Assembly (NCBI RefSeq): GCF_014640335.1
Contig: NZ_BMGT01000004.1
Span: 186,001-250,000 of the forward strand
DNA length: 64,000 bases
Direction: 5' to 3'
Source of the DNA: Edaphobacter dinghuensis
GTDB lineage: Bacteria > Acidobacteriota > Terriglobia > Terriglobales > Acidobacteriaceae
Position 1 is the first letter of the stretch. The number at the start of each line of letters is the position of its first letter. Both the position numbers and the translations under genes were made by a program. The notes below the pieces were generated by a model, which made no database searches, was not told the DNA's origin, and saw nothing but the letters and a program-made list of their open reading frames with translations. This document shows, piece after piece, positions 46,292 through 56,900 of this stretch.

Positions 46292-47515
46292 ATGATGAAA
46301 CTGCGTCCCGTTCTTCTGGTCATTTTGTTGCTCTCCGGCTTCTACTACCTGACGACGCACCTTGCGCCCTCCGGGACCTTCGCGCCGTGGGTGCACCACG
46401 TCTTCACCAGAGCGACTGCGCCCGACGTGAGCCCGTCCACGGTGCGAGGACCCATGGGGACGCTCGAGTTGACGGAGGCTGCCGCAGCTCCGGCCTTCGA
46501 TAGTGAAGAGCAGCAGAACATCGCCGTCTACAAAAAAGCCCTGCCGTCCGTCGTCAACATTACTTCCACCGCGGTCGCCTTCGACTTCTTCTACGGTGCA
46601 GTCCCACAACAGGGCCAGGGTTCAGGCTTCGTCCTCAACAAAGACGGCCTGATCATCACCAACTACCACGTCATCAGCCTGAATCCTCAGCGAGTCGAGG
46701 TGAAGCTCTCAAACAAGCACACCTACAAGGCCAAAGTCCTCGCAGTCGACAAAGGGCACGATCTGGCTTTGCTGAAGATCGACAATGCACCCAATTTGGT
46801 CCCGGCAACGCTCGCCTCTTCGCAGGGATTGGTCGTCGGGCAGCGCGTCTATGCCATCGGCAACCCGTTTGGCCTTCAAGGAACGATGACGCGGGGAATC
46901 ATCTCCGCTATCCGCTCCATTCGCGGGCCGGAGCAGAATCCGATTGAGGACGCCATTCAGACCGACGCTTCCGTCAATCCCGGCAACTCAGGCGGTCCGC
47001 TGCTGAACTCACGCGGCGAGGTCATTGGAATCACCACCATGATCGCAAGCAACGGCGCGGATCAAAGCTCCGGTGTCGGCTTTGCCATTCCCATCGATAC
47101 GGCAAAGGCGGTGCTCAGCGATTTTGAGAAATACGGCTATGTACGCCGTCCTTCGCTTGACATCGTGACCTTGCCCATCGGTCCCGATATCGCTCAGCAA
47201 CTTGGCCTGCCTGCGGACTACGGCATCCTCATCGACCACGTCTTGCCCGGTGGTGCGGCAGCACGTGCAGGACTTCGCGGAGGCAATCAGCGCGCCTATA
47301 TGGGCAACATCCCGGTAATGATCGGCGGCGATCTGATTGTAGGTATGGATGGGCAGGACATCGCCAACGCGCAGGATCTCTCCGCCGCAATGAATAGCCA
47401 TCACGCCGGAGATGTCGTCACGCTGACAATCTTCCGTGGTCAGAAGCGCATGGATGTCAAGGTCACCCTAAGCGACGCAAAAGACCAGCAGACTCAGCAG
47501 GGCCAACAAGCGTAA
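46292..47515 (+). CDS. HtrA/DegP-type S1C serine protease with PDZ domain
   Basis: This 407-residue protein has an N-terminal membrane anchor or signal (about 5-20), a linker, and a trypsin-like protease domain with the triad His126 (TNYHVI), Asp157 (KGHDLALL) and Ser233 (VNPGNSGGPL). One PDZ domain follows (about 290-395). Such HtrA proteases act in the periplasm to degrade or refold damaged proteins. It has one PDZ domain, as in DegS, but its catalytic domain looks like a general protease. I chose the ATG at 46292 because AAGGG lies 5 bases upstream; a start at 46262 would add 10 residues. Its stop is 9 bp from the end of purN, which converges. Confidence 0.92.
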   Translation: MMKLRPVLLVILLLSGFYYLTTHLAPSGTFAPWVHHVFTRATAPDVSPSTVRGPMGTLELTEAAAAPAFDSEEQQNIAVYKKALPSVVNITSTAVAFDFFYGAVPQQGQGSGFVLNKDGLIITNYHVISLNPQRVEVKLSNKHTYKAKVLAVDKGHDLALLKIDNAPNLVPATLASSQGLVVGQRVYAIGNPFGLQGTMTRGIISAIRSIRGPEQNPIEDAIQTDASVNPGNSGGPLLNSRGEVIGITTMIASNGADQSSGVGFAIPIDTAKAVLSDFEKYGYVRRPSLDIVTLPIGPDIAQQLGLPADYGILIDHVLPGGAAARAGLRGGNQRAYMGNIPVMIGGDLIVGMDGQDIANAQDLSAAMNSHHAGDVVTLTIFRGQKRMDVKVTLSDAKDQQTQQGQQA

Positions 47516-47524
47516 CCGGCAGCC

Positions 47525-48133
47525 CTATTTGTTGCGATGAAGGTAACGCCGCTCGCTGATGGCGTATTCGCCGCTGAGCACGCGCGCAATTGCCTCAGGA
47601 TACGCAGCATGTTCCTGCTGGAGCACCCGCGCCGACAACGTCTCGACAGTGTCCTCGTCTTTGACGGGCACGGTCTTTTGCAGAATGATGACACCGTGAT
47701 CCACCGCCTCGTCGACGAAGTGCACGGTGCAGCCCGCGACCTTCGCGCCGTACTCCAGCGCCTGTCCCTGCGCATCGAGCCCCGGAAACGCAGGCAGAAG
47801 CGACGGGTGAATATTCAAGATACGGTCAGGAAAGGCGCGCACGAAGTCCACTGTCAGCACGCGCATGTAGCCTGCCAAACAGACTAGATCGACCTTGTGC
47901 TGATGCAGCCGCGCCACCATCTCTGCATCATGCTCGGCCCTTTTGCGCCCGGCTGAAGGAACGCAAAACGCCGGAATCTTCAGTTCACGCGCCGCATCCA
48001 GCCCACCTGCATCTTCGCGGTTCGAGAGCACCACGGCGATCTTCGCACCCAACAGGCGATGGTCGTTGATGGCCTTTGCAATCGCGAGAAAGTTCGACCC
48101 ACGTCCGGATAGCAAGATTCCAAGCCGCTTCAC
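47525..48133 (-). CDS. purN: Phosphoribosylglycinamide formyltransferase
   Basis: This 202-residue enzyme transfers a formyl group from 10-formyltetrahydrofolate to GAR in the third step of purine synthesis. It has GILLSGRGSNFLAI at the N-terminus (phosphate binding), the catalytic NIHPSLLPAFPG with its His, and GCTVHFVDEAVDHGVII with the conserved Asp. The start is GTG with AGGGG upstream. It lies about 100 bp after purM on the same strand, a common arrangement, so both are probably one purine operon. Confidence 0.97.
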   Translation of the reverse strand: MKRLGILLSGRGSNFLAIAKAINDHRLLGAKIAVVLSNREDAGGLDAARELKIPAFCVPSAGRKRAEHDAEMVARLHQHKVDLVCLAGYMRVLTVDFVRAFPDRILNIHPSLLPAFPGLDAQGQALEYGAKVAGCTVHFVDEAVDHGVIILQKTVPVKDEDTVETLSARVLQQEHAAYPEAIARVLSGEYAISERRYLHRNK

Positions 48134-48234
48134 TCCAAGCCCCTTTTATCTGGTTGCGCTGCGTAACGGACAATGCAAGGCAACTACACCTATAACGTTG
48201 GATGCCGCTCCCTGTGCCTGCGCTGTACTCAACC

Positions 48235-49455
48235 CTAGTTGTAGCTGACCTTACGTTCGCCGCGAACGACGCGCCCGATGATGACATGACGCTCGTTGGC
48301 GCGGTTCAGAATCGCCTTCGCCTTCTTGATCTTCTCCGCCGGAATCACGGCAATCAGGCCAATGCCCATGTTGAACGTGCGCAGCATCTCGTCCTGATCG
48401 ACATTGCCCAGCGCCTGCAAATGCTCGAACAGCGGTGGCACCTGCCACGAAGCCAGATCGACGACAGCGCCCATCCCCTTCGGCAGAATGCGTGGCAGAT
48501 TCTCTGTAATGCCGCCGCCGGTGATGTGGGCCATGCCGCTAACAACCTCGGCTCCCGTCAGCTTCTTGATGATCGCAAGATAGCTGCGATGAGTGCGCAT
48601 CAGCGCCGCTCCTGCCTTGTCCTTCAATTCGTTGACATAGTGGTCGGGCGCGTACTTTGCCACTTCAAACAGCAGCTTGCGCGCCAGCGAATAGCCATTA
48701 GTATGCAGTCCATTGGACGGCAGTCCCACCAGCACGTCTCCCACTTGAATCGTGTCGCCGGTAATGATCTTGTCGCGGTTCACCGCGCCGATAATCGTTC
48801 CTGCCAGATCGTACTCGCCGTCGGCATAGAAGCCTGGCATCTGTGCCGTCTCGCCGCCGATCAGGGCGCAGCCATTGGCGCGGCACGCCTCGCTGATGCC
48901 TTGTACCACGGTCTCGATAATGGCGTTGTCGAGCTTTCCGGTGGCGAGGTAGTCGAGGAAGAAAAGCGGCGTCGCGCCCTGCACAGCAATGTCATTCACG
49001 CAGTGATTGACAAGGTCCTGCCCTACCGTGTGGTGAATGCCCAGTTCAAAGGCAACCTTGAGCTTGGTGCCCACGCCATCGGCACTCGATACCAACACCG
49101 GATTGGGGTACTTTGCCAGATCGAGTGCGAACAGGCCGCCGAAGCCACCAATCTCGCTGAGCACCTGCCGGTTGAAGGTCTTGCGCGCCAGCATCTTGAT
49201 GCGCTGCTTGCTGCGCTCGGCGCTGGTGATGTCGACACCCGCATCGGCATAGCTGACGCTCTTCTTCGCCGTCGAGATGCGCTTGCCTGCGACGTCTGTC
49301 CCTTTGGCGGATTTCTTTGAGGTCGTGCCTCGCTTGTTGTCTGTTGCGGCTGAGGCAGAAATTTCGTTTGCCTGGTCCGCTGAGCGCTGGTTCGGCGCGG
49401 TTGCATCCGTTAGTTTTGTGGCGTGCATAGGGAAAGTCTCATCCTGCAAAGTCAT
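48235..49455 (-). CDS. purM: Phosphoribosylformylglycinamidine cyclo-ligase
   Basis: This 406-residue protein makes aminoimidazole ribonucleotide from FGAM with ATP, the fifth step of purine synthesis. The PurM core starts at SYADAGVDI (about residue 68) and includes VLVSSADGVGTKLKVAF, DIAVQGATPLFFLDYLA, ALIGGETAQMPG and GGGITENLPRILP. The first 67 residues are an extension rich in Ser, Thr, Ala and Lys that I do not know from the family, whose members are about 345 residues. The ATG at 49455 has GGAG close by; a later ATG at 49428 would shorten the extension by only 9 residues. It is cytosolic and heads the purM-purN operon. Confidence 0.95.
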   Translation of the reverse strand: MTLQDETFPMHATKLTDATAPNQRSADQANEISASAATDNKRGTTSKKSAKGTDVAGKRISTAKKSVSYADAGVDITSAERSKQRIKMLARKTFNRQVLSEIGGFGGLFALDLAKYPNPVLVSSADGVGTKLKVAFELGIHHTVGQDLVNHCVNDIAVQGATPLFFLDYLATGKLDNAIIETVVQGISEACRANGCALIGGETAQMPGFYADGEYDLAGTIIGAVNRDKIITGDTIQVGDVLVGLPSNGLHTNGYSLARKLLFEVAKYAPDHYVNELKDKAGAALMRTHRSYLAIIKKLTGAEVVSGMAHITGGGITENLPRILPKGMGAVVDLASWQVPPLFEHLQALGNVDQDEMLRTFNMGIGLIAVIPAEKIKKAKAILNRANERHVIIGRVVRGERKVSYN

Positions 49456-49568
49456 GCTCCATGAATATTATCGCTTGAATAAGAAGAGTTTCAGTCTAGC
49501 AGGATGAGGATAAGTCCCCGTAAACGGCCTTTATTTCCTCCTCCGATTTGGCTTTTATACTGAAGCAG

Positions 49569-50861
49569 ATGCCCCTTTCTCACGCCAAATCCCGCCAGTT
49601 GCAGCAACGAGCAGAAAAACTTCTCCCCGGCGGCGTCGATTCGCCCGTCCGCGCCTTTCGCGCCGTAGGCGGCGAACCTCCCTTCGTCACTCGTGCCGAA
49701 GGCGCTTATCTCTTCGACGCCGACGGCAACCGCTACCTGGACTTCTTCGGCTCCTGGGGCCCGATGATCCTCGGCCACGCCTTTCCGCCGGCGGTCGAAG
49801 CCATCCAGCAGGCAGCAGCCCGCGGGGCCAGCTTCGGCGCGTCCACAGCGGCGGAGGCCGATCTGGCCGAGCTGGTCACGCAGTGCTTCCCCTCAGTCGA
49901 AAAGCTGCGCTTTGTCAGTTCCGGCACCGAGGCCTGCATGTCCGCCATACGGCTGGCAAGAGGATTTACCAGGCGTAACTTCATCATCAAGTTCGAAGGC
50001 TGCTACCACGGCCACTCCGACGCCATGTTGGTCAAGGCCGGCTCCGGGGTAGCGACGCTCGGCATTCCCGGCTCCGCAGGCGTCCCGGCAGAGACGGTAC
50101 AGCATACGTTGGCGCTGCCTTTCAATAATCTGGCTGCGGTCGAAACCGCGTTTGCTGCATATCCCGATGCCATCGCCTGCGTCATCGTGGAGCCGGTCGT
50201 CGGCAACGCCGGAACCATCGCCCCGGCACCGGGCTACCTCGAAGGCCTGCGAGCGCTGACCAGCAAATACGGCGCGCTGCTCATTCTCGACGAGGTGATG
50301 ACAGGCTTCCGCCTCTCACTCGGCGGAGCGCAGCAGCTTTACAACATTACGCCCGACCTCACCACCCTGGGCAAGATCATCGGCGGCGGCCTCCCCTGCG
50401 GAGCCTTCGGCGGCCGCGCCGACATCATGAACTATCTCGCACCCCTCGGCCCGGTCTATCAGGCCGGAACCCTCAGCGGAAATCCGCTGGCAATGGCAGC
50501 CGGAATTGCCACTTTGCAGCAGCTGATCGCAAAGAAAGATTCGATCTACCCATTGCTCGAAAAAACCACAGCCGCCATCGCCGAAGGCGTCGCCGCCATC
50601 TCACACGAAGCCGGGATCTCGCTCACCGTAAATCGGGTAGGCTCGATGTTCACCTGGTTCTTCACGCCGAACCCCGTCACCGACTTCGCCAGCGCGGCAA
50701 CCTCCGACACCGAAGCCTTTGGCCGTTTTCACCGAGCCATGATGGAGCAGGGAATCTGGCTGCCGCCCTCGCAATTTGAAGCGGCATTTCTCTCCACTGC
50801 TCATGACGAGGCGGAGATTGCCATGACATTGGCGGCAGCCCGCAGAGCGTTTGGTCTTTAG
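49569..50861 (+). CDS. hemL: Glutamate-1-semialdehyde 2,1-aminomutase
   Basis: This 430-residue PLP enzyme converts glutamate-1-semialdehyde to 5-aminolevulinate in C5-pathway tetrapyrrole synthesis. It has [13 protein letters not shown], the PLP-binding Asp241 in [11 protein letters not shown], and the Schiff-base Lys269 in [16 protein letters not shown], a segment diagnostic of HemL among aminotransferases. [10 protein letters not shown] is also family-specific. I chose the ATG at 49569; a TTG at 49548 would add seven residues. It is divergent from purM across about 110 bp and has no obvious operon partner. Confidence 0.96.
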   Translation: MPLSHAKSRQLQQRAEKLLPGGVDSPVRAFRAVGGEPPFVTRAEGAYLFDADGNRYLDFFGSWGPMILGHAFPPAVEAIQQAAARGASFGASTAAEADLAELVTQCFPSVEKLRFVSSGTEACMSAIRLARGFTRRNFIIKFEGCYHGHSDAMLVKAGSGVATLGIPGSAGVPAETVQHTLALPFNNLAAVETAFAAYPDAIACVIVEPVVGNAGTIAPAPGYLEGLRALTSKYGALLILDEVMTGFRLSLGGAQQLYNITPDLTTLGKIIGGGLPCGAFGGRADIMNYLAPLGPVYQAGTLSGNPLAMAAGIATLQQLIAKKDSIYPLLEKTTAAIAEGVAAISHEAGISLTVNRVGSMFTWFFTPNPVTDFASAATSDTEAFGRFHRAMMEQGIWLPPSQFEAAFLSTAHDEAEIAMTLAAARRAFGL

Positions 50862-50948
50862 GATAGTTCAGGGTTTGTCGGGATATCTCTGAGAGCTTAT
50901 CTGGTGTCCGGCAGCTGTTCTTATCAGCTTCGAGGGAGCTTTTCTAAC

Positions 50949-52355
50949 GTGACGAACTCAAGGTTGCGAGATAACGCCCAGGAGATCTTCCGGCAATCGC
51001 TTGCGGACTGCAGCATTGAGAGTGCTTTTACGAGGGCTATTCATGTCAGCAATGAAAAGGGCTCTCCCCGGCTGGTGATTCATGGGATCGAACCAATTGA
51101 GCTCATTTCTCTAAAACATATTCGAGTTGTCGCTGCCGGTAAGGCTGCAGGGGCCATGCTGTCTGCGTTGCTGAGATGCCTGGAGCCGTGTGGCCAGCAT
51201 GATGTGTCCGGCGTGCTGATCGCTGCCGAACAGCCATCAGCTATACCGCCGGGCTTCCAGTTCTTTCAGGGCGGTCATCCGCTGCCGAATGAAGCTTCCT
51301 TGGCCGGAGCACAGGCGGCATTCGATATGCTGGGGGATTTGCAGGAGGATCAAACTGCCGCCACTGAGACCCTGGTTGTCTTCCTCATCAGCGGCGGCGC
51401 TTCTGCCATGATGGAGCTTCCTCTCGATCCATCTATCTCACTGGAGGATCTAAGGAACTTCTACCGCGAGCTTGTTCACAGCGGCGCGTCCATCGCTGAG
51501 ATCAATTGCATTCGTAAGCATTTTTCGGCAGTAAAGGGAGGACGGCTCGCTTTGGCAGCGCGAGGAATTGCAAGTCTTTCGATGCTGATCTCAGATGTTC
51601 CGCCCGAACATCTGGACGCTCTCGCCTCAGGCCCAACTCTTCCTGATACCTCGACCGTCGAGCAGTGCCGCGAGATTTTGGCTCGGTATGAGCTGCAAAA
51701 CCGGTTTTCTCCATCCGTGCGGCGATTTTTTGAGCGCCCGGATCTTCCAGAGACTCCAAAGCCTGGAAGCTTTACTGCAAGGACAATCACCCTGCTGACC
51801 TCAGACCATCTAGCCGAAGCTGCGCGGAAACGAGCGGAAGAGCTGGGATTTCACGTAGCTATCGATAACACTTGCGACGATTGGGACTATCGCAAGGCGG
51901 CAGAGTATCTGATCGATCGCGTTCGCAGCCTAAGGAGTATTTATCCGCGTGTCTGTCTGATCTCTTCCGGAGAGGTAACGGTAAAGCTGCCCAGCGCGAA
52001 TGTCTCGGCCAAGCTAGATTCATCCGGGATTGGCGGGCGTAACCAGCACTTCAGCCTCTATGCGGCAACTCTGCTGGAGGAGGCAGACGCTTCAATGGTC
52101 GTTCTCTCGGCAGGATCGGATGGCATCGATGGCAATAGTCCGGCGACGGGAGGCGTCGTGGACGAGCAGATGCTGAGATGCCAGACGCAGACGCGGAATT
52201 GCGATGTGTCTGAAGAAGTGAGGGATGCGGCGATGAAGTCATTACAGAAATTCGACTCGTATACCTTTTTGGAGAGTATGGGAGCGACGATTGTGATAGG
52301 CCCAACCGGTAATAATCTCCGCGATTTACGAATTCTGCTTAACGTAACCAACTAA
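50949..52355 (+). CDS. Glycerate 2-kinase (MOFRL family)
   Basis: This protein of about 468 residues phosphorylates glycerate to 2-phosphoglycerate, using ATP, in the cytosol. Signatures are RVVAAGKAAGAM, FFQGGHPLPNEAS, FLISGGASAMMELP, EINCIRKHFSAVKGGRLA, LISDVPPEHLDALASGPT and the C-terminal MOFRL domain GGRNQHFSLYAA with VVLSAGSDGIDGNSPATGG. I chose the GTG at 50949 because GAGGGAG lies about 10 bases upstream and homologues begin with a similar LRxxAxxIF segment; an upstream GTG at 50904 is possible. It would feed glycerate from sugar-acid or serine breakdown into glycolysis. It follows hemL by about 90 bp, with no proven link. Confidence 0.92.
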   Translation: MTNSRLRDNAQEIFRQSLADCSIESAFTRAIHVSNEKGSPRLVIHGIEPIELISLKHIRVVAAGKAAGAMLSALLRCLEPCGQHDVSGVLIAAEQPSAIPPGFQFFQGGHPLPNEASLAGAQAAFDMLGDLQEDQTAATETLVVFLISGGASAMMELPLDPSISLEDLRNFYRELVHSGASIAEINCIRKHFSAVKGGRLALAARGIASLSMLISDVPPEHLDALASGPTLPDTSTVEQCREILARYELQNRFSPSVRRFFERPDLPETPKPGSFTARTITLLTSDHLAEAARKRAEELGFHVAIDNTCDDWDYRKAAEYLIDRVRSLRSIYPRVCLISSGEVTVKLPSANVSAKLDSSGIGGRNQHFSLYAATLLEEADASMVVLSAGSDGIDGNSPATGGVVDEQMLRCQTQTRNCDVSEEVRDAAMKSLQKFDSYTFLESMGATIVIGPTGNNLRDLRILLNVTN

Positions 52356-52414
52356 AGGAATCATTCGTTGCTTAGAAATGATGGTAGCGGATGTCTATGA
52401 TCTGTCAGGCGTTA

Positions 52415-52490
<76 letters not shown>

Positions 52491-52670
52491 CAGTTCCAGA
52501 CGCGCGGAAACAAGTCTAAGCCCAGGCAGGCTTCGGTTTCTGCGTTGGATAGCAGGGTGGTTTTGGCACTACTCCTGTGATGTCCAGTGGTGCAGTGCCT
52601 CTTTAGTCTCGCATATCAGTTCGTAGACGACCAGTTGGTGAAGCGGGGTAGGAAATTCTTGAGTTTGGTA

Positions 52671-53696
52671 TTAGCTTCGGTGACATCCACAGGACTCGCG
52701 AACCATCAGGGTGACCGGAAGAACGGTTCTGGCGCTGGAGGTAGAAGACGTGCTCCTGATCTTTTGCAGAAGGAGACGTGCGGAGGTGCGTCCTAGCTCA
52801 GCGGCCGGCTGGCGAATCGTGGTTACGGGAGGATTGAGCAGCGTATAAAAGTCGACATCGTCGAAGCCAACCAGCAGCACGTCCTTGGGGACCTCAATTC
52901 CTAACGTTCTGAGGGTCTTAATAACGCAGATAGTGCAGGCGTTATTTGCGGTGAACAGTGCGTCCGGGCGATCGGGAGAATCGAACAGTGCCGACAAGAC
53001 CTTTTGTGCGGTAGCTTCATCCGATAACGTTACTTTTCTGCGAGGCAGATTTGCATGTCTTAAGCACTCCTCGTACCCGGCAATTCGCTGCCTGACGGGC
53101 TGCAGGTGAGAGTTCATCACCATGCAGGTAATCTTTTTGCAGCCGTGACTTATGAGGTGTTCGACTGCGATTCGGGCACCTGCCCGGTTTTCGACCTCGA
53201 CTGAGTCCGTCACGGCTCCCTCAATGGGGCGGTCAATCGTGACAAGCGGCGTCGATCCGGTGGCAACGGTCTTTAAGTACTTGCTTTGGCTGTTGGCCGG
53301 GACAAGCAGGATGCCATCGACGGGATGGTGCGTCATCTGCTCGATTTGGGCCTCTTCAATGGATGGATCGCCATTCGAGGCCGCCAGCCATGCCAGATAT
53401 CCGGCCTCGCGGGCGGCTTCCTGGACGGCGTGGCTGACGACAGAGAAAAAGGTGTCTGCCAGGTCTGGAACGATGAGGCCGATCGCCTTTGACAGTTGGC
53501 CGGTTAAGATTCGGGCTGCGTGGTTTGGACGGTATCCCAGTTGACGGATCGCCGCGCGAACTTTTTTCGCGGTTTCGTTGGCTACATAGGGGTGGCCGTT
53601 GATTGTGCGGGAGACGGTCATGGGGCCGACACCGGCTGCCCGTGCCACGTCTTCCAAAGTCGCTTTTTTCTTCGGTAGTAGCTTGCTCACGTGCAC
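52671..53696 (-). CDS. LacI-family transcriptional regulator
   Basis: This 341-residue protein has a LacI-type HTH (about 12-36: ATLEDVARAAGVGPMTVSRTING) with the hinge helix GYRPNHAARIL. The periplasmic-binding-like sensor domain follows (about 68-341), with GLIVPDLADTFF and GFDDVDFYTLLNPPVTTIRQP. LacI proteins usually repress sugar genes until a sugar binds. The start is GTG. It is divergent from the receptor gene at 53910; two copies of TGATAGCG lie in the shared region, and it probably controls both genes. The C-terminal SCGCHR is a usual LacI-like end. Confidence 0.95.
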   Translation of the reverse strand: MHVSKLLPKKKATLEDVARAAGVGPMTVSRTINGHPYVANETAKKVRAAIRQLGYRPNHAARILTGQLSKAIGLIVPDLADTFFSVVSHAVQEAAREAGYLAWLAASNGDPSIEEAQIEQMTHHPVDGILLVPANSQSKYLKTVATGSTPLVTIDRPIEGAVTDSVEVENRAGARIAVEHLISHGCKKITCMVMNSHLQPVRQRIAGYEECLRHANLPRRKVTLSDEATAQKVLSALFDSPDRPDALFTANNACTICVIKTLRTLGIEVPKDVLLVGFDDVDFYTLLNPPVTTIRQPAAELGRTSARLLLQKIRSTSSTSSARTVLPVTLMVRESCGCHRS

Positions 53697-53780
53697 CTTT
53701 TTGACCGTGTTTTATGAGAGGGCTAACACATTATTCACAATACTCAGTCTCAATATAGTTCAGCCATAACATCTTTTTGG

Positions 53781-53836
53781 TTGACAGGTAAAATTTGATA
53801 GCGTAAATCTGGTTCGCATTGTGATAGCGCAATCAC
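53781..53836 (+). promoter_or_regulatory. Promoter region with paired LacI-type operator sites
   Basis: A -35 box TTGACA (53781-53786) is followed 17 bases later by a weak -10 (TAAATC, 53804-53809). TGATAGCG occurs twice, at 53796-53803 inside the spacer and at 53822-53829 just after the expected start site, 26 bp apart. The second lies in the near-palindrome GTGATAGCGCAATCAC (53821-53836) with a central GCGC. This is a normal layout for repression by the divergent LacI protein. Confidence 0.55.
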
Positions 53837-53909
53837 GCTCAGTTGAAAGTTGAACAATAAATCAAAAGTTTAAAGATAAAGATTCCCCCCAACTTTGAAG
53901 GAGTCCGAG

Positions 53910-56900
53910 ATGCTAACAGATAAATTCAAATATCCAGCCCGTTACAAAACTGAGAATCCAACTTCATCGGAAATATGCGTTGTGAAGTTTGACGCGCCTT
54001 CGCCACGTCTTGTTTCACGCCCGTTTTTGTTTCATTTGGCAGTAATATGGATGTTTTTGAGACATTACCCCTTGAGGACGCTTGTGTTGAGGACGCTTTT
54101 TGCAGCCTCACTGGCAATTCCACTTGCGATCACCTTCGCTCCAGTCAGTGCTATCGCTCAGTCTGACAGTTCCGCAGTATCGGGTACGGTTACCGACCCA
54201 TCCGGCGCTGTGGTGGCCAATGCGCAGATCATCCTGCGCAACGAAGGCACCGGCGTCGAGAACACGGTTACCAGCAATGAGAGCGGCCAGTACACTGTTC
54301 CTAACGTTCGCCCTGGCACCTACACCGTGACGGTGGAAGCCGCGGGATTCCAGACGTACAAGACCAGCGGCGTACAGGTGGACCCCTCGATCGCCAAGCG
54401 CGTCGATGCGCCGATGAAGGTGGGCAATACCTCGAGCAGCATCGTTGTAGAGGCAAACTCCAACTCGGTGCAGACGGAGAGCGCTGTGCTCGGTCAGCTC
54501 GTAACCCAGGAGCAGGTCAAGAGCATTCAGCTCAACGGCCGTAATCCGATGTACCTGGCCCAGATGGAGCCGGGCGTCGTGCGTAATGCTCCGATGGCAA
54601 ACTTCAACTTTGGCCTGGACAACGGTCTGAACATCGGCGGCTCGCGCAGCCAGGAGAGCCTGCTGACACTCGACGGCGCTCCGATGGTGCGTACCCGTTC
54701 CAACGGTACCAGCGTCGGTGTGGCTGACGTGGACACGACCAGCCAGGTACAGGTGCTGACTGGCAGCTACCAGGCCGAGTACGGACGCTCCGACGGCGGC
54801 CAGGTTCGCATGGTACCCAAGAGCGGCACCTCCGACTTCCACGGAGCGGCGTACGAGTATCTCCGCAACAACTTCTTCAACGCCAATGAGTGGTATCGCA
54901 AACTTCCATCTAATCCGATCGCGACTCAACAGCACCCCCAGGCGTTCCGCTACAACCAGTTTGGTTGGAATATCAATGGCCCCGTCTATATCCCGGGTCA
55001 CTGGAACAAGAACAAGGAAAAGCTCTTCTTCCTCTTCGGACAGGAGTGGGTGAAGTACAACGTAGGTGACGTCGTAACACGTGTTGTGCCCTCCGTCGCC
55101 ATGCGTAACGGTGACTTCAGCGAGTTGCTTGGCTCTAATGCCGGTCTGTATGGCTATGCTGTCGGGACCCAGGTGTATCACCCCGGCACCACTACACCGT
55201 ATGCTGGCAATATCATCCCGAAATCAGATCTGAGCGCGAACGGAGTTGGCCTGCTGAATGCTTTCCCGGTGCCGAACGCGGCAACCGCCAGCTACAACTG
55301 GATCGATACCGCTCCGGCTCCGCAGACCCAGCGCAAGGATACGATTGTGGTGGACTGGGTTCCAGCCGATGCTCACCGCATCCGTCTGACCATCCTGAAC
55401 TATACGTTCCACCAGACGTCGCCGCACAATGGCAACTTCAACCTGTTGCCGCAGAAGTGGAGCCGTCCGAACCAGGTTGCCGTTCTGCACTACTCGTGGA
55501 ACATCAACCCAACGATGGTAAACGAAGCGATTGCCTCCGCTGCCTCCGACCACGTGACCATCGGTGTAGATACCTCCAGCGGTCTGTATGACCGCACCAA
55601 GTACGGCATCAATTATCCCTACCTGTACGGCGCTGCAACCAAGGACCTGCCGAACAAATACCCAACCATTCAGCTTCCGGGCAGCTTCAGCTTGCTGGAC
55701 GGCACACCGTATCCGTCGAAGTCCGGCGGTATTGTGTTCACCTTCGCCGACAACCTGACCAAAGTATGGGGTAACCACACGGTGAAGGTCGGTGTCTCCG
55801 CTGAGTATTCCGGTGAAAACAATAAGGACCAGATCACCGTTTCGAACACGCCCGGTTCCACCAATAACCAGAACGGAAAGTTCGTGTTCACCGATCAACG
55901 CATTGGAGGTGCTACTTCCAAGGTGGGTGTCGCCAACGCAGCCCTGGGTCTGTTCGATACTTACGGTGAGATCGGTCAGCGCTCCTACACACTGTATCGC
56001 GCCTGGGCTTACGAAGGGTTTGCGCAGGATAGCTGGCACGTAACGCCAAACCTGGTGATCGAAGCCGGCATGCGTTACAGCTTCTACAATCCGTACTACG
56101 CCAAGTGGGGCAACCAGTCGGTCTTCAGCCAGAAGGACTACAACGCCGGCAGTGCGGCCGTCGTAAGCCCGATCAATGGAACCGTAAGCGGCACCCCAGA
56201 GCAGTTGTTGAACGGCGTGGTCATCCCAGGCAGCGGCTTCCCCTCGAGTGCAAAGGGCCACGTAAGCTCGGACATTCTGGCGAATGGGTACTCCTTCCTG
56301 TTCCGCGGATATGACCGTCAGTACTCACCCACCATCAAGACGAACTTCCAGCCCCGCGTCGGCATCACCTACCAGGTAAGGCCGGGAACTGTGCTTCGTG
56401 CAGGTGGTGGCCGCTACATTCAGCGTCTCGGCATTACGGACAACGTCTTCACCGGCGGCAACACGCCGTTCCAGCCTTCGTCTTCCGTAGCGCTGGGCAA
56501 CGTAGACAATCCGGGCGGCGCCGGTACCTCCGCGAACTATCCGTTGCTGTACTCCTCGCAGGCCTATAACTATCCCAGCCCCGAGTCGTGGAACTGGAAT
56601 GTGACGGCGGAGCAGGAGCTGAAGAGTGTGGGTATCCTTACCATCTCTTATGCCGGCCGCAAGGGTGTGCATCTGGAAGAGCTGTTGAACATCAACCAGC
56701 TTCAACCCGGAACGTTGTTTCAGCCGCAGAACCTGGGCGTGAAGTATGCGGATACGCTGCGTCCTTACCAGGGTTTCTACGCCATCAATCAAGCAACGAA
56801 CGGAGGCGGATCTATATATCACGCACTGCAGGTTAATCTCCGTCGCCGCTTGGTGAAGGGGTTGCTGTTCGGTGTGGCTTATACCTGGTCCAAGTCGGAG

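Noticed and set aside
48202-49320. 372-codon plus-strand frame opposite purM
   Set aside because: Antisense to purM; no domain recognised.
54108-56261. Long minus-strand frames (54108-55181 and 55224-56261) under the third receptor
   Set aside because: Antisense shadows of a well-supported gene, with no ribosome site or domain.
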